From Diphasiastrum complanatum (taxonomy: Eukaryota > Streptophyta > Lycopodiopsida > Lycopodiales > Lycopodiaceae), in assembly GCA_029204225.1 (NCBI GenBank), contig CM055098.1, positions 10,040,746 to 10,104,745 on the forward strand: a stretch of DNA of 64,000 nucleotides, written 5' to 3'. Positions 1 to 11,587 of this stretch are shown piece after piece (the stretch's first letter is position 1; each line of letters opens with the position of its first letter). The translations under genes were made by a program, and so were the position numbers. Below the pieces are notes generated by a model. It was given only the letters and a program-made list of their open reading frames with translations, searched no databases and was not told the DNA's origin.

Positions 1-142
1 GAACTCTTTAAGTATTCCGAAAGATGGTGAGCCAGGGGTCCTCGAATTCAATGCCTTCAGTTGTCCAATATGAAAATACCTTCAATAAGAAGAACCAAAG
101 ATTCTAAGGTCTTTCGCACTTGGCGACACCAAAGACAATGAG

Positions 143-628
143 GTGTCTTTCCACTATTATCTCGAATGGAAGCCTATTGCACAAAAAGTTATCACAAGCG
201 ATAGCTTCTACCCAGAAATACTTTGGATGCGAATCATCTACCCTCATGGATTTTGCAAATTAAAGATCTGTCTGACAGATTTCATATGGACATCATATGA
301 GATCTTGCACCAAAAAAATGCAATGAGTAGATACGGACGAGTAGACTTTGTTTGTCGTGTCATAGATTTGAACCATATCATAGATTTGAAGGTGAATTGT
401 TGTTTGCATTTCTCACGGTTTATGATGAATTGATCGCCAAGTGCTTTAATGATTGACATGTCTCATTGCAGATATGTTTGCGTCTAGATACAACCTTCGC
501 TCAACTTGCCAGGATCCTTGCCCTTCCTCTCAGGTGATTGAGAAGACGGTGGATGGTTTTTCAGCCCATGTCAATGTGGATGCCTCTCAAATGACACAAC
601 ATATTCAGAAATTGATGATGTTGATGCT
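143..628 (+). other. Coding-like stretch upstream of the unknown gene
   Basis: An open stretch at 143-433 has protein-like composition (for example FHYYLEWKP and SRYGRVDFVCR). It is followed by a plausible acceptor (TCATTGCAG, ending about 471) and an open stretch from 472 that shifts frame near 590 into the frame of the gene at 629. These could be 5' exons of the same gene with one small indel. No family is recognised, and the exon joins are uncertain. Confidence 0.35.
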
Positions 629-3065
629 ATGGGCGACGAGGTAGACCCCTTGCATGTCTCAGAAGATCCCTCGCACATCGCAGAAGATAATGAGACAAGC
701 AACATTGAGCCCACCCGATCGCATCATGGGATAAGACATTATGGAAAGGTCATTCATACAGACGTTCTCCAAGACGTAATTGCCTCACTGCGTGTTTGCA
801 AAAGTACTCCACCCCCTCCAGTACCACTTTGTCGTTTGGTGGTCAACGAATCAATACGGCTAGTACAAAAGAATATTTCAGATTTAGGATATGGATTTAG
901 CATAAATTACTACCTGAAAGAGTTAGGCACATTTTTGGTGTCAATCAAGAAGGCAAATCAACCAGAATTGGAGGTCAGTGATTGGATTTGCAGGAGTGGG
1001 GCCCTGTATGGTGATCAATCAATGTTGGATTTGAAGAGGAAGTACTCAGAAGTGATAAATGGAGTCACTTATCAAATAAAAAATTCATTGTGTGGGACGG
1101 AAACCACAGAGGCCATGCCTAGATGGAGAAAATAAGAGAGGGTTAGTGATCATTTGTCTTCCTCCTTGTGCTTTTGTCTATTATTGTCAAATGAATTTTC
1201 CTAATGCTTTTGTTTGTTGTCATATGTTTCGCCTTCTTTTTTGCATTGCTGGTGCAGTTTTTTCGAACGTTAAGGATAAGCATGTTCGAGTGGATTGTTC
1301 ATTTCTGAATGTTTCCAAGGGACAAGAAGGAGAGCTTTTATTGGCCCTCCACAATATCAATAGGTAAATCATTATGCTAAATAGTGTGGATTAGTAGTTT
1401 ATTTTAACGAGGTTTGTAAATCTAACTTTTGGTGTTTGTAGATTGACCAGGGTCTTTGTGCCCCACACATTGTCACATGACATAAATATGATGCAAAAGT
1501 TTGGACAAGTTGACAAACAGACCCTGCTAAAGCACCTGCCAGCCGAAGATAGGAATTGGATGGAAGTTGAGATAAAGAAAGAGAGAAAAGGGTACAATGT
1601 GCCAATGGTTGTCCTTGCACAACTCGTATTCAAGGTATGTTTTGTAATGGTTTAAGATCAAGATATTTGAGGTGGGATACTGATTCATCGGAACTAACAT
1701 CGTTGTCTTTGCACAGTATGAATTTGATAGATTGGTACATGAGCATGACTCGGTGATTGATGGGCAGCATTTGTCAGAAGAAGAACGTAAGGAACGCCAT
1801 GACATTGTTGTACAGGTTTGTGACAATCTCCTTCAATATTCCAATGGAAAAATCTATAATTGGTAAACACTAACAGTTTTTGCTTGTAGGCTATCTAAAA
1901 ATCTATAAATAACAAGGCGTATAAGTTGGCTATCATTGCCAACCCTACGAATATAATCGGATTTTTTCATATTTTGTATAACCTGATTGGAGTGCGAAGG
2001 GAATAGTGGTGACTGAAGACAAACTCCAGACTATCGTAGCATCTTGTGTTAGCACAACGAAAGTTTGTAACTCGTAACCATTCATGCTCTAAACATGCAA
2101 TCATAGCATCTGTTACACACCAAGTGTGATAATATCATCTTTCAAATGACACAAATTGACATATTGTCACAGGAAGAAAGAAGTCATTGCATTGCTTGGA
2201 GGAGACAAAAAACAAAGAGAAGCTATGGGTATGAGCTCCGATAACAAAAGCTTCAGACGATACACGGCGAAGGAAACTTTTTGGTGGCAAATGTTTGAAA
2301 TGGCCAAGGGCATTGTCACGCAACTGGCCATGGTAGATGATGGCTCTTCACTTCCAGACGGACACGAGATCTTCTTCAAGAGACAACGCCAATTACACTT
2401 TCAACTTGCCTTTCCTAATTTGAAGAAAGAAATGAAGAATGCAGCTGGTGAGGACAAGCAACCAGAGCTAGTTTTGTGTGCTCGAAGGCTTGTCTACAGG
2501 TATGGTACTACATAAATAGTTGTCTACTTTTATTTGGCTGAATAGTTGTCATGGTACTACCATGACTTTCACATTCTGAAGCTTTATACCTCGTCTAATA
2601 TAATCAAATTGTTGTAGATGGTTGACTTCACTGCTCAAAGAGAAGACCATAACAAACTATCCAATTGAGGTAACTGATTGGCTAGTGATCGATGGACCCC
2701 AGAGCATGTTTCCACTTGAGTGGAATGACATGGATATCACTTCTTGGGAGTGTAAGTGGTGTCCTTGGTGGTTGGATTACCCAGCAGGCCAAGTTCCCCC
2801 TTCTGAGAGAGATTTGCATGCAAGGAGGCAAGCAATGATACAAGGCAAAAGACAAAACACCCAAGAACCCGAACAAGGATCAGCCTCCAAGAGAAAGGTA
2901 TTAGCTAGACAACGAAGACCTGAACAACGATCTAAGAGATTCTTAGATATGGAGGCTGAAGAGGATTTGCATGACCCTCACATGGTCTCATCCGATGAGA
3001 CACCAGTGGATGCAACCATTGTAGATTATGTGGCTACGAGCCCAAGTTATTTCTCGACTGACTAG
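629..3065 (+). CDS. Multi-exon protein of unknown function, antisense inside an LTR element
   Basis: I do not recognise the family. Exon-like blocks on the + strand are 629-1135, 1258-1363, 1442-1634, 1717-1815, 2173-2499 and 2618-3065 (stop). Donors and acceptors match consensus at most joins (AG/GTAAAT at 1363, AAG/GTATGT at 1634, CAG/GTTTGT at 1815, CAG/GTATGG at 2499; CAG or TAG acceptors), and several joins keep frame, such as AG|A for Arg at 1363/1442 and 2499/2618. The first block ends in a stop before a clear donor, and the 1815/2173 join is out of phase, so an exon is missed or the gene is damaged. The product has an acidic N-terminus, a middle rich in charged helices (EEERKERHD), a Trp/Cys patch (WECKWCPWW) and a basic then acidic tail. 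No transposase or retroviral motif is visible. It may be a captured host gene or an additional ORF of the element. Confidence 0.55.
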
Positions 3066-3277
3066 CTTTAGTTTTTTGGAATATTTGTGTCGCGAAACTG
3101 TTTTGTATTCATTTCGTTCCATACTTCCTCAATTCAGGTCTAAAAATTCAGTTCAAGTCCGATTTGATCCAAATACACTTCTAAGAAAGGTTAGAAAAAG
3201 TGCAAAACTACTTTTTTGCTTGATTTAGCTCTTAGTTTCTTGTACAATCAGAGTTGTTAGCATGCAAAGCTTAATGT

Positions 3278-3290
3278 GGCTCTGATACCA
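3278..3290 (-). other. Primer-binding site for initiator tRNA-Met
   Basis: On the minus strand this reads TGGTATCAGAGCC, the usual plant LTR-retrotransposon PBS complementary to the 3' end of initiator tRNA-Met. It directly follows the LTR end. Confidence 0.85.
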
Positions 3291-4073
3291 TGACAAAATT
3301 TCCAGAATTCACACGTGTGGGGAATGTCCACAAGAGTGACTGATCTTAATTAAGCTATGTGATTGGCACTATAACCTGATTCTAGATTGATCAACAAAAT
3401 CTAGTTCAAAAGAAATGGCTAATTCACAATCTAGCATGCTAATCAACAGAATATAATGGCAATGATCAAAGAATGAATAAAAAATACAAGATTTCAATGT
3501 ATGAGCATTAGCCTCAACACGAGTTAGAGAGAGAGAGCTAGAGAGATAACAAGCAATATTTGTTTAGATCCAAAATGACATGAGATAGCTACAAAGCTTT
3601 GGTTCTTCATCATTGATTGTGTGGAGAGCTACACATATCTATGGAGATTGAGGTAGCTCGAGGTAGAACCATATCTATCCATTCCAAAATGACATCTAGA
3701 GTCTATGTGACATTTGTCACTTGTCATGCATGAAATTCTACCAACTTTTTACAAGTGTACTAGTTCTAACTAGAAATGTCCAAATCATCATGCATGTGTC
3801 CATTAAACTTTGTGCATGCCTTACATGTCACTATGGATCACTTACAATTAATGCATGTGAGTTGCCACGAGTTTCTACAAGCATAATCATGCTAATTCTA
3901 TGTCTACAAACTATATGCAAGTTGCATTTATCAAACTAGATAATACATAACCATGTAGCTCGAGTTCTATGTAGGCCAAACTTGGCATTTTGCATTAATG
4001 AGCTACATACTTGCATGGTACAAAATTTGTAGCAAGCCAAGAAATCAATATGGATTGTTTTTCAATTTTAACA
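3291..4073 (-). repeat. Long terminal repeat (5' LTR of the element at the left edge)
   Basis: This is a 783-bp segment. On the minus strand it opens TGTTAAAATTG and closes TTTTGTCA, the standard TG...CA ends, followed at once by the PBS. It is AT-rich, with several CATGCATG-like words. Gypsy coding sequence on its right is cut in mid-codon, which fixes the border. Confidence 0.75.
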
Positions 4074-5175
4074 CCTTCCACCTAATCAAGCACTCAGAGA
4101 TAGAACGATTTCTCAATTGTCTAAGTTATAAGTCCTCCAAATGGGTAAGATCTTCCTCCGAACCAACTACGTCACCTTCATGTAAACTTAATTCTAGACG
4201 ACTTACTGAAACACAGAGTGAGCTATAGACTTGTTCTAAAGATCTAGTTCGTAAGCTAAAGAACCAATTTTCTTTATAATTTGAAACGATCCACAATATC
4301 TCGTAGACAGTTTATAATGCTTCCTCGTACGCATAGTCTTAGAATCCTTAGGTATTCTAAGATATACCCAGCCATCAACTTTAAAATCTCTGGGATACCT
4401 CTTAAGATCAGCATAGTGCTTAGCTCTATCCTGAGCACTCCGGATACAATCACGGGCCACTTGCAACATTTCACGCATATCATGCAAGAACTCCGCAACT
4501 TTTTGCATCTTAACAGAATTTGTCTCCACATTTACCGGAGATCTAGGTTGAAAACCGTACATAAGCATAAACGGACTATAACCAGTAGTAGAATGTTTCC
4601 TATTGTTGTAAGCAAACTCAATCAAAGGAATGTAATCTTCCCATTGAGATTGCCTGTGAAACGCATATGTTCTCAACATATCCTCCATAGTCTGATTAGT
4701 TCTCTCAGTCTGGCCCTCTAATTCAGGATGATCAGAAGGACTAAAACTAAGCGAGATTTCTAGCTTATGGAATACAGCTGACCAAAAGTAACCTGTAAAT
4801 TTAGAATCTCTATCACTATCTATATCACTTGGCAGTTCATAAAGCCTAAATAATCTTTCGACAAATATCTGGGCTAAATTCGAAGCCTTAGCAGTTGACT
4901 TGACTGGTATAAAAATAGCTAGCTTTGTCAACCTGTCCACCACAACCCAAATAGAATCATTTTGGTGTTGGGTCTTTGGAAGTCCAACCACAAAATCCAT
5001 AGATATGCTTTCCCATCATTTATGAGGGATATCTAGAGGTTGTAACAACCCTCTAGTCTTGCATTCAGCTTTGGCTAACTGACCAGGTCTACATTCAATC
5101 ACATAAGACTCGACAAATGGCTTGAGTTTCGGCCAATAAAACTCTCTTTTGACCAAGTCCAAAGTCTTGTGTATA
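4074..5175 (-). pseudogene. Gypsy integrase and chromodomain (degenerate)
   Basis: The longest open stretch is 4236-5000, beginning MDFVVGLPKT. Upstream to about 5175 the zinc-binding part can be read with stops (CHDVPCAGHPGIHKT). The catalytic core shows MDFVVGLP (first Asp), SDRDSKFTGYFW (second Asp) and HPELEGQTERTNQ (Glu region), the DD35E arrangement of retroviral-type integrases, followed by FAYNNRKHSTTG. Downstream to 4074 a chromodomain-type tail is recognisable (EGDVVGSEEDL, then RNRSISECLIRWK) with stops between. The coding sequence is cut inside the RWKG motif by the LTR that ends at 4073. Confidence 0.82.
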
Positions 5176-5599
5176 CCCGGATGACCTGCACAGGGAACGT
5201 CATGACACTAAAAAAGAATCCTCTTCTTTAACTCATCATCCGCTGGTACACAAATTTTTCCATTCCGAAATAGTAACTCGGATAGAAAACTGTTTCGCTA
5301 TCTTCTTATTTTTCCTAGAAACCTGAGACCCCTATGAGTAAATCTCTATTCCATTCTCATTTTTTCCTATCTCCACCATCTTCTAGATGGGACCAAAATG
5401 AGAATCCGATTCACACTTTCCTCTCAGTAAAAGATATAGATTAGTGGAAATTTGGGTGAATGAAAGTTCATTTAGTTCACGAATCCAACTTAGCGCATTT
5501 GCAACTTGGTTAGAGCTACCCTTGACATATCGGATCGCATGATCAAATTCTTGCATAAGCTCAGTCCAGTGAGCTTTATGACCCCTCAGATTGTTCTGA

Positions 5600-5896
5600 T
5601 TACAAAAGTACTTTAGAGGCTGGTGATTTTGTATACATTATGAACTGACTACCATAAAGGTAATGCCTCCAGGATTTAAGTGCATATATCACAACAAATA
5701 ACTCTTTCTCCTGAGTTGTATAATGCAAGTGAGTCCCCGTGAGTTTCTTGCTTTCAAACACTACTAGCCTATCCTCTTGTAGAAGAACTTCCCCTATCGC
5801 CGAATCACCTGCGTCAGTTCGCACGTGCGTAAGGTATATCAGGATTCGCGATTTGTAAAACATGAGTTGAAGCAACCATTTGCTTGAGTTTCTCAA
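5600..5896 (-). pseudogene. Gypsy RNase H fragment
   Basis: This 98-residue open stretch includes TDAGDSAIGEVLLQED, VVFESKKLTGTHLHYTTQEKELF and LKSWRHYLYG, the typical gypsy RNase H words (DAS..iGavL.Q, ESkkL.....YsthekElla, WRhYLlG). It lies between the RT and integrase of the same element and is separated from both by stops. Confidence 0.78.
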
Positions 5897-5949
5897 AGCA
5901 TTGGTTCAATTCATCATTCCATTCAATAAGTTCACTAGGTTGACCTGAG

Positions 5950-6389
5950 AATTCTCAAGATAGTCTTAAGATGATGCAAATGCTCCTTAAGCATTCTATT
6001 GTAGATGAGGATATCATCTAAGAATACAACTACACATTGACTCAGATATGTTTCATCATCTGTTGAAATGTAGCAGGTGCATTCGTCAACCCAAAAGGAA
6101 GCACGAGGAATTCATAATGACTGAATCTCGTCCAAAAACCGGTCTTTTGCACATCATCCGGATGAATTTTAATATGATGATATCCGGTTCTAAGATCTAT
6201 CTTTGTGAAGTATTTAGCTCCACCTAATCGATCTACTGGATCATCCATACGAGGCAAAGGATATTTATTATTAATAGTTACCTTATTCAACTTCTTGTAG
6301 TCCACACACAACCTGAAGACTCTATCTTTCTTCGATTTAAGAAGAACAGGAGCTCCCCAAGATGACTTACTTGGCTGAATATGACCCAT
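5950..6389 (-). pseudogene. Gypsy reverse transcriptase (degenerate)
   Basis: The open stretch 6042-6389 begins [17 protein letters not shown] and shows [38 protein letters not shown] (split here), [13 protein letters not shown] and [17 protein letters not shown]. The catalytic motif follows to the left as FLDDILIY, after a stop. These are fingers/palm motifs of Ty3/gypsy RT. A stop between the APATF and FLDD motifs makes it non-functional. Confidence 0.85.
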
Positions 6390-6471
6390 CTTTAAGTAAT
6401 TTTCAATTTGCTTAGTAATCTCTATCTCTTCCTTCTGAGAGAACCTATAAGGTTGTCTAGAGATAGGGTGA

Positions 6472-7300
6472 CTACTTGGGAATTAACTTTATCTTATGGT
6501 CTACCGATCTAGACGGCGATATTTCATGAGGTAATTCTTCTGGAAATAAATTTTTAAATTTAGACAGTAACTTATTCTTCTCAATTTGCTCCTGATCTAA
6601 GTCTACAAAATTAAGAATTTTTGACAATTCACAACTATTTAGATTCATTTCAGATAAATCCAAAATTGGCTTAGAAAATAAAGAATAAGCTTCATACTGT
6701 GAATCAAAAATTTCCATTACATTAGCAAATGAACTAAGTCCCAGATGGATGCACATATTTGTCTCCAAACAATGTAATTATTTCTTTACCCTCCTGAAAA
6801 GAGAGAACATGCTTCTCAAAATCTATCTCAGGATGCTTATTAAATAACCACTCGTATCCTAGAATATGTCCGTGTACGTGCTAAATCTAAAACATGGAAA
6901 TCTATTAACTCTCTATAATCTTGGATCCAAACCGCGAGTCTTGGAACTTTAACATCCCACGTCTCCAACTCCGCTTATGAAGCCAGATATACCCTATATC
7001 TATGGTTACTGGCTTCAGTTTTCAGGCCGAGCTTCTGCACAAGACCAGAGTTAATGAAATAATGAGTAGATCCACTGTCCACTAAAATACTAACTTCATG
7101 TCCATTCACAGTGCCTTTCAAACGAATAAATCATTTGGCAAAAACCTAGTAGTACTAAAAGAACAATCACACTCACAATTAACTTTATTAACTTAAGATT
7201 TTCTTTACTTGGCATCTCAATCACTTGAGCTGCGCCTTTCTTCCGTTCTAGGCATAATTTCATAACGTGTCTAGGTTGACTACAATGGAAACACACATTG
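6472..7300 (-). pseudogene. Gypsy zinc knuckle and protease region (degenerate)
   Basis: At 7096-7296 the zinc-knuckle pattern CFHCSQPRHVMKLC is visible (C-X2-C-X4-H-X4-C, with the usual Gly replaced). To its left the frame is broken where an aspartic protease should be. At 6472-6768 an open stretch ends [13 protein letters not shown], the usual lead-in to RT (vDH.IeL.pg.....). No intact DSG/DTG protease motif was found. Confidence 0.55.
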
Positions 7301-8129
7301 GTCCTTCTTGCCTTTTCTGGGACAAACGTTTCTTTTGTCTAAACTCAGATGCAGCTTGATCTAATTCGTTGAAATACTTAGATTTTTTATTTCCACAAAC
7401 TCTTTTCTTTCCTTTTTCTTGGTTGGATCCGGATGATCCAGATGGATTAGCATGTAATTGCTTCCTAGATGCCACCACTGTGGAATCATACGCTTTCGCG
7501 ACTCGTACGACGTCATCAAAAGTTTGAGACAAATTATGCTTCTACTCATTCTAATAATCTGCAGGCAGGCCTAGGATAAACTGCCACAGTGCCAGTTTTG
7601 CATCAAATGAGAGAACCTTATTCCATAAATCCATAAAATCTTGGAGGTACGAGTCCAAACTCCGAGTACCCATTTTGCAATTCAGAAATCTTTGGTAAAA
7701 ATCTGAATCGTCTACAACCACAAACCACCTTATGAACACTTCCATAAACTCATCCCATGTGGTAGGTTTAGGTTGCAAATCACGCCACCACGACGAAGCT
7801 TTCCCACGGAAGAACAAAATAACACTCTCAATCCTTTTTTTTCAAGAATTCCGTCTAGATTAAAATAACCGGTCCACTTGGTTAACCAGTCATCTACAAC
7901 TTCAGGTTTTTTTCTCTTTATTCTCCCTCAAAAAAGGTTCAAGCTGAAAGCCCAAATTCGGTGCAGATAAAATTTTCAATTGATTCAACAATACTTCCAT
8001 TTGTTGATTCCATAAAGTTTTCCTATTGTTTATTTCATTAAGCGCTTGGCTTACGACTTACAAATTTGCAGATAGGTAGGCATTGGCACCCGACCATCCA
8101 GAGTTGCATTTGCATTATCATCTGCCATA
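7260..8129 (-). pseudogene. Gypsy gag (degenerate)
   Basis: The probable start is MADDNAN at 8129, reading into VPMPTYLQICK before a stop. The core at 7551-7817 (MFFRGKASSWWRDL, TTWDEFMEVFIRWF, LDSYLQDFMDLWNKV, FILGLPADY) matches the retrotransposon gag domain. 7260-7532 carries the basic linker before the zinc knuckle. Several frameshifts separate the pieces. Confidence 0.7.
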
Positions 8130-9916
8130 TTAATTTCTTGTAATGCAAAATTAGCTGAATTAGTCGAGATCCAATCATCAACTAATAAGTGAAAAGTTCA
8201 GAATTTTCATAACTGGCCAATATTACTCAGCAAGGTCTTCCACTCAATTAAGCAAAATTTTGTAAAATTAAAATCAGACTAATTTAAACAACAACAACCT
8301 TCTAGGACCAAACTTAAAATTTACAAAAAACTGAAATTTTTGAAATCCGTTCGAAATGGACCAACTGTGAAAATCGATTATGAAAATCGATGTTACAAAT
8401 TCACGGGCACTGTCACAATCGAAATCATTTCGAAACATCCTGCATGCAACTAACTTGACATGCACTAACTTTTAAAAAAAAAAAAACGAAAAAATTCCGT
8501 AAATAGCCTAGTTACTAGAAAATCAGCTTTTTGATCTAGAATTTTCAAAAATAACATCATGCAAGAAATCTACTGATCAAATCACTGATTACGCATGCAA
8601 CTTGCATCCAAGCATGCATACAAGTCTATCCATACATTTCCATCAATAGACAAGCACTACACTGAATTACAAGCATGCATGCATTAGAACAATTCCAAAA
8701 TTTTGCAAATTTTAGTTCAAAAATTGCCAAACTTCAGACGGCCATAACTTTCTCTACAGGACACCAAATTGGTCGCTGTAAAGCATAGTACGGAGGGAGA
8801 GTGGGTCTACAAGGCACTTGCCACATCACCCTACCACCTAGGCTTCACACATTCGAGCTGTAAATGGCCAAAAATCAGGTAGGAGGGCGCACTTTGGGAA
8901 GGTGGTATCATAAAAAATGGTACTCCAGCCCAATAAGCATTCAATCAGAGATTACAAGCACTCTACTAAGGTTCATTAGAGAGGCATAGAAGCTTCTAAC
9001 AGGTCCAGAAAGCAATCATAATCTCAGATCATGCAAAAAATGCATTTTTAGCCTCCTTCAACAAGCAAAACTTCAATATGATGGTGTCTAATGCACATCT
9101 ATCCAAATTGGATGCATTATGGCTCAAATCAGAGGCAATCCATCATATCTTTAAGCTTGTACTAAGAACCAGCAAGTTCAGACCCCCATTTGAAAGGTAT
9201 TCATGCCCAAAAATCACCAAAAATACACTATTTTTTGATGTTTTGAGCTCCCTAATGGTGTCCAATCCTAACCAAACTTCATGAAAGCCCTAGGACAGCT
9301 TTATTACATCTCTGAAAATATGATTACCAACTATTGGCTGAACCACAAAATTAGTCCAAAAATCATCAAAAAACCATGTTTTTTGACCAAATTTGACCAA
9401 AATTTGTGGGATAAATCCACAAATAAGTGCAATCTGATTCTAATATCTATAAATACATTGCATGCAAGCACTAAAAGTTCTGATTCGAGTCAAACATGGT
9501 TTCTATAGCCCATTTATGGTCCAAAAACCCCAATTTTTGGTCCAAAATCACTATCTAATCAACCTTTTGACTCTTCAAACATCATGCAATCATTAGATCC
9601 CATCATTAATGACCGTAAAACAGCAAGTACAATCTGGAAAACGTACTGCACCAGATCCTATGATCAATTCCAAGCAAAAACTATGAATTCTAGGTGAAAA
9701 ATTCACTAAATTAATAAAAAACCCTATGATTTCCACCAAAATTCATGGAGCAAAATTCACAATAATGATCTTTAGGCTGAAAGTACACTAAAGATCTGAG
9801 AAGCCACCTACTTGAAAGTGAATTCCAACACCTGGAAGAATAAGCAAAGAGATACACCAAAAGTACTGCAAAAATTCAAGATTCTCAAGCTCCAGCTCCT
9901 AGTAGATGTGATCCAA
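8130..9916. other. Long 5' leader of the gypsy element; no gene seen
   Basis: About 1.8 kb lie between the gag start and the PBS. The stretch is AT-rich, with several CATGCATG-type words (8570-8690), and no ORF has protein-like composition. It may contain decayed internal sequence or a further insertion. Confidence 0.5.
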
Positions 9917-9928
9917 GCTCTGATACTA
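9917..9928 (-). other. PBS-like site of the gypsy element
   Basis: The plus strand reads GCTCTGATACTA, one mismatch from the reverse complement of TGGTATCAGAGC. It marks the 5' end of the internal domain of the minus-strand gypsy. The LTR would start within a few bases to the right. Confidence 0.6.
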
Positions 9929-11283
<1,355 letters not shown>

Positions 11284-11464
11284 CCCTTATATCTACCTTG
11301 GGCCTTTCCCTCGAGTAAAAGCTTCAAGAGAAACATTTTGTTTTTGAGCTGCTGCTGGAGAACAGGACAAGAGAGAGAGCGAGCGCAAGCGATCTGCTGG
11401 AGAAGAAGAGAGGGACAGAAAAAGCAAGAGAGCGAGCGAGCGAGCAGAGACCTGCAGAGGCAAG
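11284..11464 (+). promoter_or_regulatory. Probable core promoter and GA-rich 5' UTR of the SCYL1-like gene
   Basis: A TATA-like TTATATCT lies at 11288-11295, about 170 bp before the start codon. The sequence between is purine-rich, with repeated GAGAGAGC and GAGCGAGC units, common in plant 5' UTRs. The next ATG in good context is the start at 11465 (CAAGATGC). The TSS is inferred only. Confidence 0.45.
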
Positions 11465-11587
11465 ATGCTAAAGTTTCTGAAGGGAGTGGTGGGATCGGGA
11501 GGGGGAATCAAGGATCTGCCATACAATCTTGGAGAGCCTTATCCCTCAGCTTGGGGAGCCTGGACTCACTATCGCGGTACTTCCAAG
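11465..11587 (+). CDS. SCYL1: SCYL1-like exon 1 (start codon)
   Basis: 41 codons from ATG to TSK, then the donor AAG/GTCAGC. The text [10 protein letters not shown]...[16 protein letters not shown] is the conserved plant SCYL1 N-terminus. It ends in phase 0. Confidence 0.92.

Larger units (their letters stand above)
1..4073 (-). mobile_element. 5' part of a minus-strand LTR retrotransposon carrying an antisense gene
   Basis: The 5' LTR lies at 3291-4073. A primer-binding site complementary to initiator tRNA-Met abuts it on the left at 3278-3290, so the internal domain runs leftward and off the window. No gag, protease, integrase or reverse transcriptase can be read on the minus strand between 1 and 3277. 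The space is instead taken by an intron-containing gene in the opposite orientation (629-3065). This looks like a large non-autonomous element, or one whose pol lies beyond the left edge. It is inserted in the chromodomain codons of a gypsy element, whose coding sequence resumes exactly at 4074. LTR identity rests on TG/CA ends, the PBS and the clean junction; the second LTR is not in the window. Confidence 0.72.
4074..9928 (-). mobile_element. Decayed Ty3/gypsy chromovirus, interrupted at its 3' end
   Basis: Read leftward on the minus strand, the order is gag, zinc knuckle, protease-like region, reverse transcriptase, RNase H, integrase, chromodomain. This is the Ty3/gypsy order, and the C-terminal chromodomain words (RNRSISECLIRWK just right of 4074) identify the chromovirus branch. 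Stops and frameshifts break every domain. The 5' PBS lies at 9917-9928; the 5' LTR would begin just right of it, but its right end is not clear. The 3' end is lost at 4074, where another LTR element is inserted. Confidence 0.8.

Noticed and set aside
3700-4230. CCTTCCACC at 4074-4082 as a polypurine-tract complement of the gypsy
   Set aside because: The bases are chromodomain codons (IRWK); the gypsy 3' end was lost to the inserted LTR element.
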